Part shown: positions 26,458-35,263 of the stretch, piece by piece | How positions within the stretch are numbered: the stretch's first letter is position 1 | How the letters are laid out: each line of letters starts with the position of its first letter | Source: JAEUQQ01 sp963697285 | GTDB taxonomy: Bacteria > Acidobacteriota > Vicinamibacteria > Vicinamibacterales > JAFNAJ01 | Direction of reading: 5' to 3' | Assembly: GCA_963697285.1 (NCBI GenBank) | Contig: CAVONI010000009.1 | Coordinates: 1 to 64,000 of the forward strand | Length of the DNA: 64,000 nt | Program-made: the position numbers and the translations under genes | The notes under the pieces: model-generated | What the model saw: the letters and a program-made list of their open reading frames with translations, nothing else | What the model was told of the DNA's origin: nothing | Databases searched by the model: none

Positions 26458-26948
26458 TGCGGAGGCGGCACGCCCAACGCGCGCAGCCGCCGCGCTTCGT
26501 CCTCGATGCGTTCCTGCTCGGCCTTCTTCCGCTTCTCGGCGTTGCGCGTCATCGCCCACTTCGCCGCGCCGAGCGCGAGGCCGAACACGTCCACGCCCGT
26601 GTTCCGGTAGACCTCCGGGGTCACGAGGTGGAGGAACTCGCCATGGGTCATCCCGCCGTACTGCACAGCCCTGGCGGTCACGTCGTAGTCCTTCATGATG
26701 TCGAACGCAATCGACTTGCCGTACACGTTCACGAACTCCTCGATGCGCAGCACGTCTCCCCTGGTCGCGGTGCCGACCTCGGTCGCGATCAGCTGCCGCC
26801 GCACGCGCGCGAGCGACAGGGGCGTCGACTCGACCTTTGCAGATGGTGTGGAGGGCTTCGCGGGGGTCGTCGCAGGCGTTCCCTGCGCGCTCGCCAGCAC
26901 CGGCGTCGACGCCATGGTCACCACGAGGAGGACCGCGATCGCTCTCAT
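26454..26948 (-). CDS. Secreted protein of unknown function
   Basis: A 164-residue protein with a clear signal peptide (MRAIAVLLVVTMASTPVLAS-AQG), a Pro/Thr/Ala-rich linker (residues 24-45), and a helical domain containing FVNVYGKSIAFDIMKDYDVT and YGGMTHGEFLHLVTPEVYRN. The C-terminus is basic and coiled-coil-like (AEKRKKAEQERIEDEARRLR). I do not recognise a family. The start at 26948 is chosen because the signal peptide begins there; the frame is open further upstream through a hairpin and a repeat. The stop overlaps the otsB start. Confidence 0.75.
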   Translation of the reverse strand: MRAIAVLLVVTMASTPVLASAQGTPATTPAKPSTPSAKVESTPLSLARVRRQLIATEVGTATRGDVLRIEEFVNVYGKSIAFDIMKDYDVTARAVQYGGMTHGEFLHLVTPEVYRNTGVDVFGLALGAAKWAMTRNAEKRKKAEQERIEDEARRLRALGVPPPQ

Positions 26949-26960
26949 GCGTCCTTTAGA

Positions 26961-26979
26961 CGGGTCGGTCATCGACCCG
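26961..26979. terminator. Hairpin between iscA and the secreted-protein gene
   Basis: CGGGTCG (26961-26967) pairs with CGACCCG (26973-26979) around loop GTCAT. It resembles the moeA hairpin in its central GGTCAT-CGACC core. It may end transcription of the IscA operon before the downstream secreted-protein gene. Confidence 0.45.
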
Positions 26980-27025
26980 GCCGGATGACCCGCGCCCCCG
27001 CCCGGCACCGGCCAACGTGGGCGCC

Positions 27026-27050
27026 GGGCCGCGCGGGGCGCGGCTCCTAC
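27026..27050. repeat. GC-rich palindromic repeat, copy 6, overlapping a stop codon
   Basis: Minus strand: GTAGGAGCCGCGCCCCGCGC then GGCCC. The TAG (27049-27047) is the stop of the IscA-type gene. Confidence 0.75.
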
Positions 27051-27379
27051 GAGACCGAAAACGACACCCCGCAGCCGCATGTGCCCTTGGCCTGGGGGTT
27101 GTTCAGCATGAAGCCCTTGCTGATGAGGCTCGTGTCGTAATCGAGCACGGTGCCCTCGAGGAACTTCAGGCTCTTCGGATCGATGAACACGCGCGCCCCG
27201 TCCAGTTCGAACACCTGGTCATGCTCGGCTGGCGCCGTTCCCCAGTCGAACACGTAGCTCAGGCCCGAGCATCCACCGGCCTTCACAGCGACCCGCAGCC
27301 CAGCGCCGGCCGGCAATCCCTGCTTCTCGACCAGCTTGCGGATCTGGCGGCTCGCGTTCTCGGTCATCTCGATCGTCAT
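27047..27379 (-). CDS. Iron-sulfur cluster carrier, IscA/ErpA family
   Basis: A 110-residue A-type carrier. The three conserved cysteines are C37 (GGCSGLSY), C101 and C103 (GTCGCGVSF). Such proteins hold and pass on iron or Fe-S clusters during maturation of apo-proteins. The start MTIEMTENASRQIRKL is chosen over the longer frame, which runs through a repeat (where PALSLSKG is repeat-encoded). It is the last gene of the iscR-iscS-iscA arrangement, separated from iscS by 148 bp containing two repeat copies, so it may have its own promoter. Confidence 0.92.
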   Translation of the reverse strand: MTIEMTENASRQIRKLVEKQGLPAGAGLRVAVKAGGCSGLSYVFDWGTAPAEHDQVFELDGARVFIDPKSLKFLEGTVLDYDTSLISKGFMLNNPQAKGTCGCGVSFSVS

Positions 27380-27399
27380 TGCCACTTCTCTCTTGCACC

Positions 27400-27447
27400 G
27401 GGCCGCACCCTTCGACAGGCTCAGGGCAGGCTGGGTGCGGCCCCTAC
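27400..27447. repeat. GC-rich palindrome with an internal insertion, copy 7
   Basis: Outer arms GGGCCGCACC and GGTGCGGCCCC are as in the other copies, but the loop carries CTTCGACAGGCTCAGGGCAG, a second repeat also seen at 36531 and 48419. A degenerate further copy follows at 27470-27499. Confidence 0.75.
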
Positions 27448-27527
27448 GAACCTCCGGGGTGGTCACCGGGCCGCACGGGGTGCAGCCCCCTGCGGACCTC
27501 CGGGGCGCACCGCCGAACCTCCACACC

Positions 27528-28712
27528 TCAGATGCCCAGCGCCGCCCGCATCTCGCGCAGCCTGGCCACCACGGTCGCCGTCTTCTCGATCACGTAATCG
27601 ACTTCCTCGGCGGTCGTCCATCGGCCCAGCCCGAACCGGATGGACGAGTTCGCCAGCTCATCGTCGAGCCCGAGCGCCTTCAACACGTGCGACGGCGCGG
27701 CCTTGGCCGATGAACACGCCGATCCTGATGATACCGCCACATCGTCCATCGACATCGCCAGGGCTTCGCTTTCGATGGCCGGGAAGCTCACGTTGAGATT
27801 GTTGGGCAACCGGTGCCGGAGCGAGCCGTTGACCCGCATGTCGGGTATCCGCACCTGCAGGCCGGCCAGCAGGCGGTCGCGCAGCGATGCGAGCCGCTCC
27901 GGCTCACCGCGAAGCTCCTGCCGCGCCAAATCACATGCCTTGCCGAAGCCGACGATGCCGGGCACATTCAGCGTGCCCGACCGCAGCCCGCGCTCGTGCC
28001 CGCCACCGTGCATGATCGCGCTCACCGCGACGCTCGCGTTCCTGCGGTTGACGTAGAGCGCGCCGATGCCCTTGGGCCCGTACATCTTGTGCGCGGTGAA
28101 CGAGACGAGGTCTACCGGGAGCGCCTCGACGTCGAACGGGCACTTGCCAAGCCCCTGCGACGCGTCGGTGTGGAAGAGGATGCCGCGATCGCGCGCCATC
28201 GCCCCGATCTCGGCGATCGGCTGGAGGACGCCGATCTCGTTGTTCGCGGCCATCGCGCTGACGAGGATGGTGCCGGGCGTCAACGCGTCGCGGAGTCTGT
28301 CGAGGTCGACGCGACCGTCGGCGCCGACGCCGAGATACGTCACACGGAAGCCCTCGCCTTCGAGCCACTTGCACGTGTCGAGCACGGAGTGGTGCTCGGT
28401 CGTCACCGTGACGATGTGCCGGCCCTTGTCGCGGCACGCGCACGCGACGCCCTTCAGCGCGAGGTTGTTCGACTCGGTTGCGCCGCTCGTGAAGACGATG
28501 TCGGTGTGACGCGCGTTGAGGAGCGAGGCTACCTGCTGGCGTCCGACCTCGACTGCCTGGCTCGCGGCCCACCCGAACGCGTGATTGCGGCTCGCGGCGT
28601 TCCCGAACCGTTCGGTGAAGTACGGCAGCATCGCCTCGAGGGCGCGAGGATCGACGGGCGTGGTCGCGTGGTAGTCGAAGTACAGCGGCTGCGCCGTGGA
28701 ATGCGGGTTCAC
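27528..28712 (-). CDS. iscS: Cysteine desulfurase IscS/NifS
   Basis: A 394-residue PLP enzyme. The PLP lysine is K209 in SFTAHKMYGPKG, with the conserved FTSGATESNN (residues 74-83) and TTEHHSV motifs. The catalytic cysteine is C333 in SSGSACSSAKAAPSHVL, placing it in group I. It provides persulfide sulfur for Fe-S clusters and for sulfur carriers. The GTG at 28712 is the preferred start, beginning MNPHSTAQPLYFDYHATTP. It lies 16 nt after the Rrf2 regulator and in the same operon as the MoaD-MoeB-rhodanese fusion, so the locus links desulfurase, carrier and regulator. Confidence 0.95.
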   Translation of the reverse strand: MNPHSTAQPLYFDYHATTPVDPRALEAMLPYFTERFGNAASRNHAFGWAASQAVEVGRQQVASLLNARHTDIVFTSGATESNNLALKGVACACRDKGRHIVTVTTEHHSVLDTCKWLEGEGFRVTYLGVGADGRVDLDRLRDALTPGTILVSAMAANNEIGVLQPIAEIGAMARDRGILFHTDASQGLGKCPFDVEALPVDLVSFTAHKMYGPKGIGALYVNRRNASVAVSAIMHGGGHERGLRSGTLNVPGIVGFGKACDLARQELRGEPERLASLRDRLLAGLQVRIPDMRVNGSLRHRLPNNLNVSFPAIESEALAMSMDDVAVSSGSACSSAKAAPSHVLKALGLDDELANSSIRFGLGRWTTAEEVDYVIEKTATVVARLREMRAALGI

Positions 28713-28728
28713 GGGGACGGCTCCCGGC

Positions 28729-29208
28729 TCACGGCTGGACGGTCGCGCGCGCCGGCCGCCGCAGGATCGGGATGGGCGCAGCCGCCGGCTCCGGAACGGT
28801 GTCGGTGGCCATCTCGAGCACGCTGCACGCGGCCAGGGCGAGCAGGATCCGATCCTTGATCTTCCACAGCGGGTCGCGCACGTTGCACTTGGCGTACTGG
28901 TCGCAGTTGTCTTCGGTGGCGCCCGCACCGCACGCCGTCACGCTGAGCGGACCATCCACGGCCTGGATCACATCGGCCACCGAGATCGAGGCCGCCGGCC
29001 GCGCCAGGATGTAGCCCCCACGCGTTCCCTGCAACGACGTGAGCAGGCCGCTGCGCGCCAGGCGCTGGAGCACCTTGGCCATCAGTTCGACTGGGATGTC
29101 GTAGTGCTCCGCGATCTCGCGGGCGCTCGAGGCGCCCGCTTCAGCCCGCAAGGCGAGGTGTTTCATCGCCATCAACGCGTAGTCGGCCTTCTTCGAGAGT
29201 CGGAGCAT
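28729..29208 (-). CDS. Rrf2-family Fe-S regulator, IscR-like
   Basis: A 159-residue winged-helix protein. The Rrf2 N-terminus MLRLSKKADYALMAMKHLAL and the LVSLQGTRGGY-type wing (LTSLQGTRGGYILARPA) are clear. Three cysteines, C93, C102 and C108 (TACGAGATEDNCDQYAKC), match the cluster-ligand arrangement of IscR-type members. It probably senses cluster status and controls this operon. The spacing is 6 nt after the upstream fusion gene and 16 nt before iscS. A C-terminal 40-residue extension beyond the third Cys is not conserved in IscR as I know it. Confidence 0.9.
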   Translation of the reverse strand: MLRLSKKADYALMAMKHLALRAEAGASSAREIAEHYDIPVELMAKVLQRLARSGLLTSLQGTRGGYILARPAASISVADVIQAVDGPLSVTACGAGATEDNCDQYAKCNVRDPLWKIKDRILLALAACSVLEMATDTVPEPAAAPIPILRRPARATVQP

Positions 29209-29214
29209 GTCGTC

Positions 29215-30744
29215 CTAGTATTTCGGCTGCGACGGATCGACGTCGTCGATCCACTGCAGCACGCCGCCGGTGAGATTGGCGACGCGGGTGAACCCCTGCG
29301 TCTTCAGAAACGCCACCGCGCGCCCGCTGCGGACGCCCGACCGGCACATCACCACGAGGTCGCGGTCGCGGTCGAGTTCCGGGAACCGCCGCGGCACTTC
29401 GCCGAGCGGGATGATCTGGGCGCCGGCGATCGAGCAGATCTGGATCTCGTGCGGCTCGCGCACGTCGAGCAGGACGAAGTCGTCGCCGTGGTCGAACCGG
29501 GCCTTCAACTCCAGCGGCGTGATGACGTCCATGGCTGCAGGCGGCGCCTCCACCGTCGCCGTGGCGACTGGCTTCAGCCCGCAGAATTGTTCGTAGTCGA
29601 TCAAGGCCCGCACCGTCGGGTGCGTGCCGCACACGGGGCACTCCGGGTCGCGGCGCGCCTTGAGCTCGCGGAACTTCATCCGAAGTGCGTCATAGATTAC
29701 CAGACGTCCGGCCAGTGTTTCACCGATCCCGAGGATCAGCTTGATCGTCTCGGTGGCCTGGATGGTCCCGATGATGCCCGGCAGGACGCCCAGCACCCCG
29801 CCCTCGGCGCAGCTCGGCACCAGGCCGGGCGGCGGCGGTTCCGGGTACAGGCAGCGGTAGCAGGGACCGTCCGTGGTCGCGAAGACCGACGCCTGCCCTT
29901 CGAACCTGAAGATGCTGCCGTAGGCGTTCGGCTTTCCCAGCAGGACGCAGGCGTCATTGACGAGGTAGCGCGTCGGGAAATTGTCGGTTCCGTCGACGAT
30001 GACGTCGTACGGCGCGAACAGGTCGAGGGCGTTCTTCGACGTCAGGGCCACCTCGTAGGCGTCGATGCGCAGCCCTGGATTGAGGGCCTTCAGCCGGTCG
30101 GTTGCCGACGCGAGCTTCGACCGGCCGACATCGGCCGTGCTGTGCAGCACCTGCCGCTGGAGGTTGCTTTCGTCTACCACGTCGAAATCGACGATCCCGA
30201 TGCGCCCGATACCTGCGGCGGCCAGGTACAGCGCCGCCGGCGACCCGAGCCCGCCAGCCCCGATCAGGAGGACACTGGCGGCCTTGAGCTTCTTCTGCCC
30301 CTCCATCCCGACCTCGGGCAGGATGAGGTGCCGGCTGTAGCGCCTGATCTCGTCGTTGGTGAGGTTGCCCGCCTTCGCCCCCGCCTTCGCCGCTGGCGCG
30401 GCTTCGGCGTGGCTGGCGCCGCCGGGCGCGTGAACCTCGTCCGCCGCAGCGTCGCCAGACGCGAACGCAGAGCCCCCGGCTACCGCCGGTATCAGGCTGA
30501 TGGTGTCGCCATCCTTCAGCCAGGTCGCCTCGCGGTCGAGGTACCTGATGTCATCGTCGTTCACGTACACGTTCACGAAGTGCCGCAGCTTGCCCTCGTC
30601 GGTGTAGAGGTGCCGCTTGAGCTCCGGGAACTGGGTCGTCAGCGCCGTCAGGGCCGCCCCGACGGTCGCAGCGTCGACCTCCACGGTGTCGCGGGCATCC
30701 GTGAACTGACGCAGGGGCGTGGGAACGAAAATCTTGGTGGACAT
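29215..30744 (-). CDS. MoaD-like carrier / MoeB-ThiF E1 / rhodanese triple fusion
   Basis: A 509-residue protein with three sulfur-transfer modules in one chain. Residues 1-91 are a ubiquitin-fold MoaD/ThiS-like carrier ending ...SLIPAVAG90-G91. A 36-residue Ala/Gly-rich linker follows. Residues 130-375 are an E1-like adenylyltransferase (RYSRHLILPEVGMEGQ, nucleotide loop GAGGLGSPAA, zinc cysteines in CYRCLYPE and CPVCG). Residues 400-509 are a rhodanese domain with active-site C467 (VMCRSGVRSG). In separate form these are carrier, activating enzyme and sulfur donor for molybdopterin, thiamine or cysteine synthesis. The carrier's Gly-Gly is internal, so it needs cleavage or an unusual mechanism. 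It is the first gene of the iscR-iscS operon. Confidence 0.92.
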   Translation of the reverse strand: MSTKIFVPTPLRQFTDARDTVEVDAATVGAALTALTTQFPELKRHLYTDEGKLRHFVNVYVNDDDIRYLDREATWLKDGDTISLIPAVAGGSAFASGDAAADEVHAPGGASHAEAAPAAKAGAKAGNLTNDEIRRYSRHLILPEVGMEGQKKLKAASVLLIGAGGLGSPAALYLAAAGIGRIGIVDFDVVDESNLQRQVLHSTADVGRSKLASATDRLKALNPGLRIDAYEVALTSKNALDLFAPYDVIVDGTDNFPTRYLVNDACVLLGKPNAYGSIFRFEGQASVFATTDGPCYRCLYPEPPPPGLVPSCAEGGVLGVLPGIIGTIQATETIKLILGIGETLAGRLVIYDALRMKFRELKARRDPECPVCGTHPTVRALIDYEQFCGLKPVATATVEAPPAAMDVITPLELKARFDHGDDFVLLDVREPHEIQICSIAGAQIIPLGEVPRRFPELDRDRDLVVMCRSGVRSGRAVAFLKTQGFTRVANLTGGVLQWIDDVDPSQPKY

Positions 30745-30816
30745 CCACCGAGCGTAGCATCGGCCCGTGTGGCAACACGATGTCCGTTTGTCATATGACC
30801 GGGCCGCGCAGCGTGA

Positions 30817-30848
30817 CCGGGCCGCGCGGGGGCGCGGCCCCTACACCT
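30817..30848 (+). repeat. Left arm of a 32-bp perfect inverted repeat (GC-rich family, copy 8)
   Basis: Begins CCGGGCCGCGCGGGGGCGCG and ends GGCCCCTACACCT. It is exactly complementary to 30875-30906 across a 26-nt spacer. A shorter partial copy precedes it at 30801-30810. Confidence 0.85.
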
Positions 30849-30874
30849 GGAAGGCGCACCGTCAGTTGATCGAA

Positions 30875-30906
30875 AGGTGTAGGGGCCGCGCCCCCGCGCG
30901 GCCCGG
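30875..30906 (-). repeat. Right arm of the 32-bp perfect inverted repeat (copy 9)
   Basis: Begins AGGTGTAGGGGCCGCGCCCC. With the left arm it would form a 32-bp stem between the start of the MoaD-MoeB gene and the end of the anti-sigma gene. It lies on the upstream side of one gene and the downstream side of the other. Confidence 0.85.
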
Positions 30907-30946
30907 ACATGTGTGCAAGTCGGCGCCCCAGAACCGCCCGGCCCTG

Positions 30947-31423
30947 TCAGTCCTTCACCATCTCTCTCACCAACGCCACCGAGGCAATCGCGGCGACGAT
31001 GGCGACCGCAACGACGGCGAGAATGACGCCGCGCGGCAGGAACGTCGACAGCACCGATACCGACGAGGACGGGTCGTCGAGGCCGAACCAGCGGTCAGCC
31101 TGGGTCCACATCCACACGAGGACGACCAGGCCGACGACGAGCAGGCCGCGCTCGGCGCGCTGCATCGATTCGATGGGGGCCGCGGCGCGACGTTCGGCCT
31201 CCCAGCGGCGCACCAGCTGCGCGCGGAACCACACGCGGCTCGCCTCGGGCAGCCGATGGGGGTCGGCCGTGGCGGCCATGCGGCCCATGAACGCAACGAC
31301 ATCCACGGCCTCGCGGCACGACGGGCACGTCGCGAGGTGCTCGAGGACGAAGGGGTCATCCGCACCCGAGCGGCGCTGGGCAAGCACGCGCGCTTCGTGG
31401 GCGCACGGGGCAGCGGCGGTCAT
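30947..31423 (-). CDS. Anti-sigma factor with zinc-finger motif and two membrane helices
   Basis: A 158-residue protein. An N-terminal ZAS-type motif H29-x3-C33-x2-C36 (LEHLATCPSCREAV) is followed by a helical linker and two hydrophobic segments near residues 90-105 and 130-152. Such proteins hold an ECF sigma factor at the membrane until a signal releases it. Its ATG overlaps the sigma gene stop (ATGA), so the two are made together. The signal sensed is unknown. Confidence 0.85.
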   Translation of the reverse strand: MTAAAPCAHEARVLAQRRSGADDPFVLEHLATCPSCREAVDVVAFMGRMAATADPHRLPEASRVWFRAQLVRRWEAERRAAAPIESMQRAERGLLVVGLVVLVWMWTQADRWFGLDDPSSSVSVLSTFLPRGVILAVVAVAIVAAIASVALVREMVKD

Positions 31424-31977
31424 GACGGCCTCCTCAGTTTCGACAACAACGACGCCAGGTGCTGCCTGGCGCGGAACACCATCACGCGCACGCTGCCTTC
31501 CCCGACACCGACGGCCTCGGCGATGTCGCGGTGCGAGGCATCTTCGACGTAGGCGAGCCAGAGCACGGCGCGCTCGCGGGGCGCCAGTTGGGCGAACGTC
31601 TCGCGCATGACGCGTGCCTCGAGCACGTCGGGCACGTTGGGCGTCACGCGGGGCTCGTCCACGTCCTCGATGGCCTGCGGCGCGCGGCCGCGTCGCCTGA
31701 AGTGATCCATCGCGAGGTTGCTGGCGACGCGGAACAGCCACCCGCGAATCGCATCCGCCTCGGCGCCTGGAGGGCCCGACGTCAGGTACCGGCAGAACGT
31801 GTCCTGCAGCAGGTCGTCGGCGACCGACGCATCGCCGGTGACGCGGCGCAGGTATCCCCAGACGGGGCGCGCGAAGCGGCTATACAGATCGCGAAACCTC
31901 GCTTCGTCGACCGTCGGCGCGGCTTCAACCACCGGCGCCTCGACCCGACGCGACCCCAGGAGCGCCCGTGCAGTCAC
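31420..31977 (-). CDS. ECF-type RNA polymerase sigma factor
   Basis: A 185-residue sigma-70 family protein with only regions 2 and 4. Region 2 is FRDLYSRFARPVWGYLRRVT through DDLLQDTFCRYL and AIRGWLFRVASNLAMDHFRR. Region 4 is LAPRERAVLWLAYVEDASHR followed by DIAEAVGVGEGSVRVMVFRA. The stop overlaps the anti-sigma start, and a small membrane-protein gene precedes it by 16 nt, suggesting a three-gene unit. Promoter targets cannot be read from the window. Confidence 0.92.
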   Translation of the reverse strand: MTARALLGSRRVEAPVVEAAPTVDEARFRDLYSRFARPVWGYLRRVTGDASVADDLLQDTFCRYLTSGPPGAEADAIRGWLFRVASNLAMDHFRRRGRAPQAIEDVDEPRVTPNVPDVLEARVMRETFAQLAPRERAVLWLAYVEDASHRDIAEAVGVGEGSVRVMVFRARQHLASLLSKLRRPS

Positions 31978-31993
31978 GGCACACGCCTACGTT

Positions 31994-32443
31994 CTACCGC
32001 GTCGAGGCCGGCGCTGCAATCACGCCATGGCGGCGTGCGAGCAGGTAGGCCGACGCCGCCGAGACGATGAAGCCGACGCCGAGGGTGAGGAAGATCACGC
32101 CCAATATCGAGAAGCCCTCGTTGCCCTGCGAGACGCGCCCGGCCAGGTACATCAGCCCGAAGCTGAAGACCGTCATGACGATCCCGGTCTGCATCGAGCC
32201 GGCTACCCGCGCGAGCGGATCCTGCCGTTCGATCGAGATGGATTCGATGAAGCGCTGCCCGCCGTCGGTCTGGAGCAGGCGTCCGAACTCCTCGGCCGAA
32301 CCGATCCGGTCGAGCAGCTTCGCGTGGAACTCGCCCGCCATCTTCATCTGCCGCGACCGGCGGACGGCATCGACGAACACCTTGATGATGTAGCCGGTCA
32401 TGACGAACGCGGCGATTGGAATCAGGAACTCGAGATTGTCCAT
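31994..32443 (-). CDS. Small inner-membrane protein upstream of the ECF sigma gene
   Basis: A 149-residue protein. One hydrophobic helix is at the N-terminus (LEFLIPIAAFVMTGYIIKVF), a basic helical segment follows (RRSRQMKMAGEFHAKLLDRI), and two further helices (TGIVMTVFSFGLMYLAG, ILGVIFLTLGVGFIVSAASA) close the protein. The layout resembles the uncharacterised DUF6249-type proteins often found beside ECF sigma genes, but I am not certain of the family. The start at 32443 (MDNLEFL) is preferred over the longer frame. Confidence 0.75.
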   Translation of the reverse strand: MDNLEFLIPIAAFVMTGYIIKVFVDAVRRSRQMKMAGEFHAKLLDRIGSAEEFGRLLQTDGGQRFIESISIERQDPLARVAGSMQTGIVMTVFSFGLMYLAGRVSQGNEGFSILGVIFLTLGVGFIVSAASAYLLARRHGVIAAPASTR

Positions 32444-32638
32444 GGTCAGCCCCCAGCACGCGCGCCACCTCATGCCGGCCATCCGGCGCGTGGGCGTTCA
32501 ATGACAGAACGTTCCGGGAGGGGGAATGGTTAACGGGCACAGGCAACGACCCGTGGACCGCCGCAGAACGGTCGTTCAGCCGATTCCACGCCCGAGGTCG
32601 CGCACAGCTCGCCTCCCCGGCTTATGCTTCTCGCCATC

Positions 32639-35150
32639 ATGCGTTGTCCTCGGACATCCGATCTCATGCTCGCGCTCGTCGCCGTCCTCGCGGCGGGCAC
32701 CGTCGCGTTCGCTCAGCCTGCGAGGCCGCCAGCCGGCACACCGGCACCGGTCGCTCGCCCCGGCGTCGTCGGGAAGGGCGTGACCCTCCTGCCGAATGGC
32801 TGGCAGATCGCTCCCGCCGGGCGTGCCCTGCAGGTGGGCGACTTTCCGCTGTCGATGGTGCGCAGCGCCGACGGCCGCTACGTGATCATCAGCAACAACG
32901 GCTGGTCGAAGCCTTCGCTCACCGTCGTCGACACGCAACAGTACGCCGTCACGTCGCGCGTCGCGGTCGATCACGCCTGGCTCGGGCTCGTGTGGCATCC
33001 CGACGGACGCCGGCTGTATTCGTCGGGGGCCGCCGAGAACACGGTGAACGAGTTCACCTGGGAGAAGGCAGCACTCAAGGCCGCCGACCGGTTCGTGCTC
33101 GGCAGGCCCGCCATCTGGCTGCCGCCCGGAACGCGCGACCTCGGAGGCACCGGGTTCATCGGCGGGCTCGCCATCTCGGCAGACGGGAAGGCGCTCTATG
33201 CCGCGCACACCCTGGGCCGCGCGCTGAGCCTCATCGACCTGACGAAGAACCGCGTCAGCCGCACCGTCGACCTTCCCGCCGAACCCTATACCCCGCTGGT
33301 CTCGCGCGATGGCGGCACGCTGTTCGTGTCGCTGTGGGGCGGCGCGAAGGTGCTCGCACTCGACGCTGCGACGCTGGCCGTCAAGAGCGAGGTCGCCGTA
33401 GGCGAGCATCCGAATGCGATGGCGTTGTCAGGCGACGGCTCGCGGCTCTTCGTCGCGTGCGCCAACACCAACAAGGTGTGGGCAATCGACTTGCCGGGCC
33501 TGGTGACCCGCGAACAGATCTCGGTGTCGCTCTATCCCGACGCGCCTCCGGGGACCACACCGAACGCGCTCGACGTGTCGCCCGACGGCACGACGCTGGC
33601 CATCGCGAACGCCGACAACAACACGGTGGCGCTGGTCGACATCACGGAACCCGGCGAGAGCAAGGTGAAGGGCTTCATTCCCACGGGCTGGTACCCGACG
33701 TCGGTGCTGTTCGACCGCGAGGGCAAGCGGCTGTTCGTCCTCAACGGCAAGGGCCTCACCGGCCAGGCCAACCCGCGCGGTCCGCAACCCACGTCGCCCA
33801 CCGCCGATGGCCAGTACCAGGGCCAGCTGCTCCAGGGCGCCCTCTCGATCATCGACCTGCCAGACGCTGCAGCCCTTGCGGCGCACACGCAGAAGGTGCT
33901 GCAGATCACCGCCTACACCGAGGCCAAGCGGCTCACGCCCAGCAGTACGCCCGCAGCCTCGCCCATCCCGAAGCGCGTCGGCGCGCCGTCGCCGATCAAG
34001 TACGTGTTCTACGTCATCCGCGAGAACCGCACGTACGACCAGGTCTTCGGCGACGTGGAACTGGGCAACGGCGATCCGTCGCTCACCATCTTCGGCGAAG
34101 ACATCACGCCCAACGCACACGCGCTCGCGCGGCAGTTCGTGCTGCTCGACAACTTCTACGTCGATGCCGAGGTGAGCTACGACGGGCACGCGTTCTCGAC
34201 AGGAGCCTATGCCACCGACGCCGTCGAGAAGCTCTGGCCGACCAACTACGGCAAGCGCGGCGGGGTGTACATGAGCGAGGGAGGCTGGGGCGACCGCAAC
34301 CAGTACGGCAACCTCTCGGCCCCGGCAGACGGGTTCATCTGGGACTTCGCCAGCCGCGCGGGCGTATCGGTGAGGAGCTATGGCGAGTTCGCGATGTGGG
34401 AGGAACGAGGCGGACCCGATCGAGGCCACGGTACCCGGCCTCCGCGGCAAGGTGCACCCGTCGTATCCGCCGTACGACCTGTCGATTCGAGACAACGAGC
34501 GGGTCGACATCTGGCTGAAGGAGTTCCGCGAGTTCGAGCAGCGCGGTGACCTGCCGCGCCTCAACATCGTGCGGCTCGGCAACGACCACACGTTCGGCTC
34601 GACGCCTGGGCGTCCGACGCCCCGCGCCATGGTCGCCGAGAACGACGCGGCCCTGGGCCGCTTCGTCGAGGCCGTGTCGAACAGCCGCTTCTGGAAGGAA
34701 TCGGCGATCTTCGTCCTCGAAGACGACGCCCAGAACGGACCCGACCACGTGGACTCGCACCGATCGGTGGCGCTGGTCGTGAGCCCGTACGCCAGGCGCA
34801 ACGCGCTCGACAGCACGCTCTACACGACATCGGGGATGCTGCGGACGATGGAGTTGATCCTCGGGCTGCCGCCGATGAGCCAGTACGACGCCGCGGCGAC
34901 GCCGATGTACAACGCGTTCGGCCCGGCCGCCGACACGCGGCCGTACAAGGCGCTGCCGGCGCGCATCGCGCTCGACGAGATCAACGGCGCGGATGCGTGG
35001 GGCGCGGCGGCCTCGAAGGCCATGAACTTCGAGGAGGCCGACCGGACCCCGGAGTTCGAGCTGAACGAGATCCTGTGGAAGTCAGTGCGCGGCGCCGCCT
35101 CACCGATGCCGCCGCCGGTGCGCGCCGCGTTCATCCGCGTAATCGAGTAG
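32639..35150 (+). pseudogene. Exported beta-propeller/phosphoesterase protein with one frameshift
   Basis: The sequence starts with a signal peptide (MRCPRTSDLMLALVAVLAAG...FAQ), then an YncE-like propeller of about 400 residues (NGWSKPSLTVVDTQQYAVTS; YVIISNNG). It continues into a phosphoesterase domain of the phospholipase C/acid phosphatase type (YVFYVIRENRTYDQVFGD; HAFSTGAYATD). Near 34402 the frame shifts by one: AMWEE continues as EADPIEATVPGLRGKVHPSY to a normal end at 35150 (IFVLEDDAQNGPDHVDSHRS contains the conserved metal-site region). All parts are present, so this could be an error or a recent inactivation. ATG candidates are 32624, 32639 and 32666. Likely role: periplasmic phosphate release, substrate unknown. 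Confidence 0.85.
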
Positions 35151-35263
35151 CGGCACGATCGTTGGCGTCGGGAGGGGCCGCACGTCGAGAGCGCGCCGGT
35201 GATCGCTTCTCACTGCCGGCGAGCGGGCACACCTCGCGCGTCCGGCCGTGCGTGCGGCGGACG

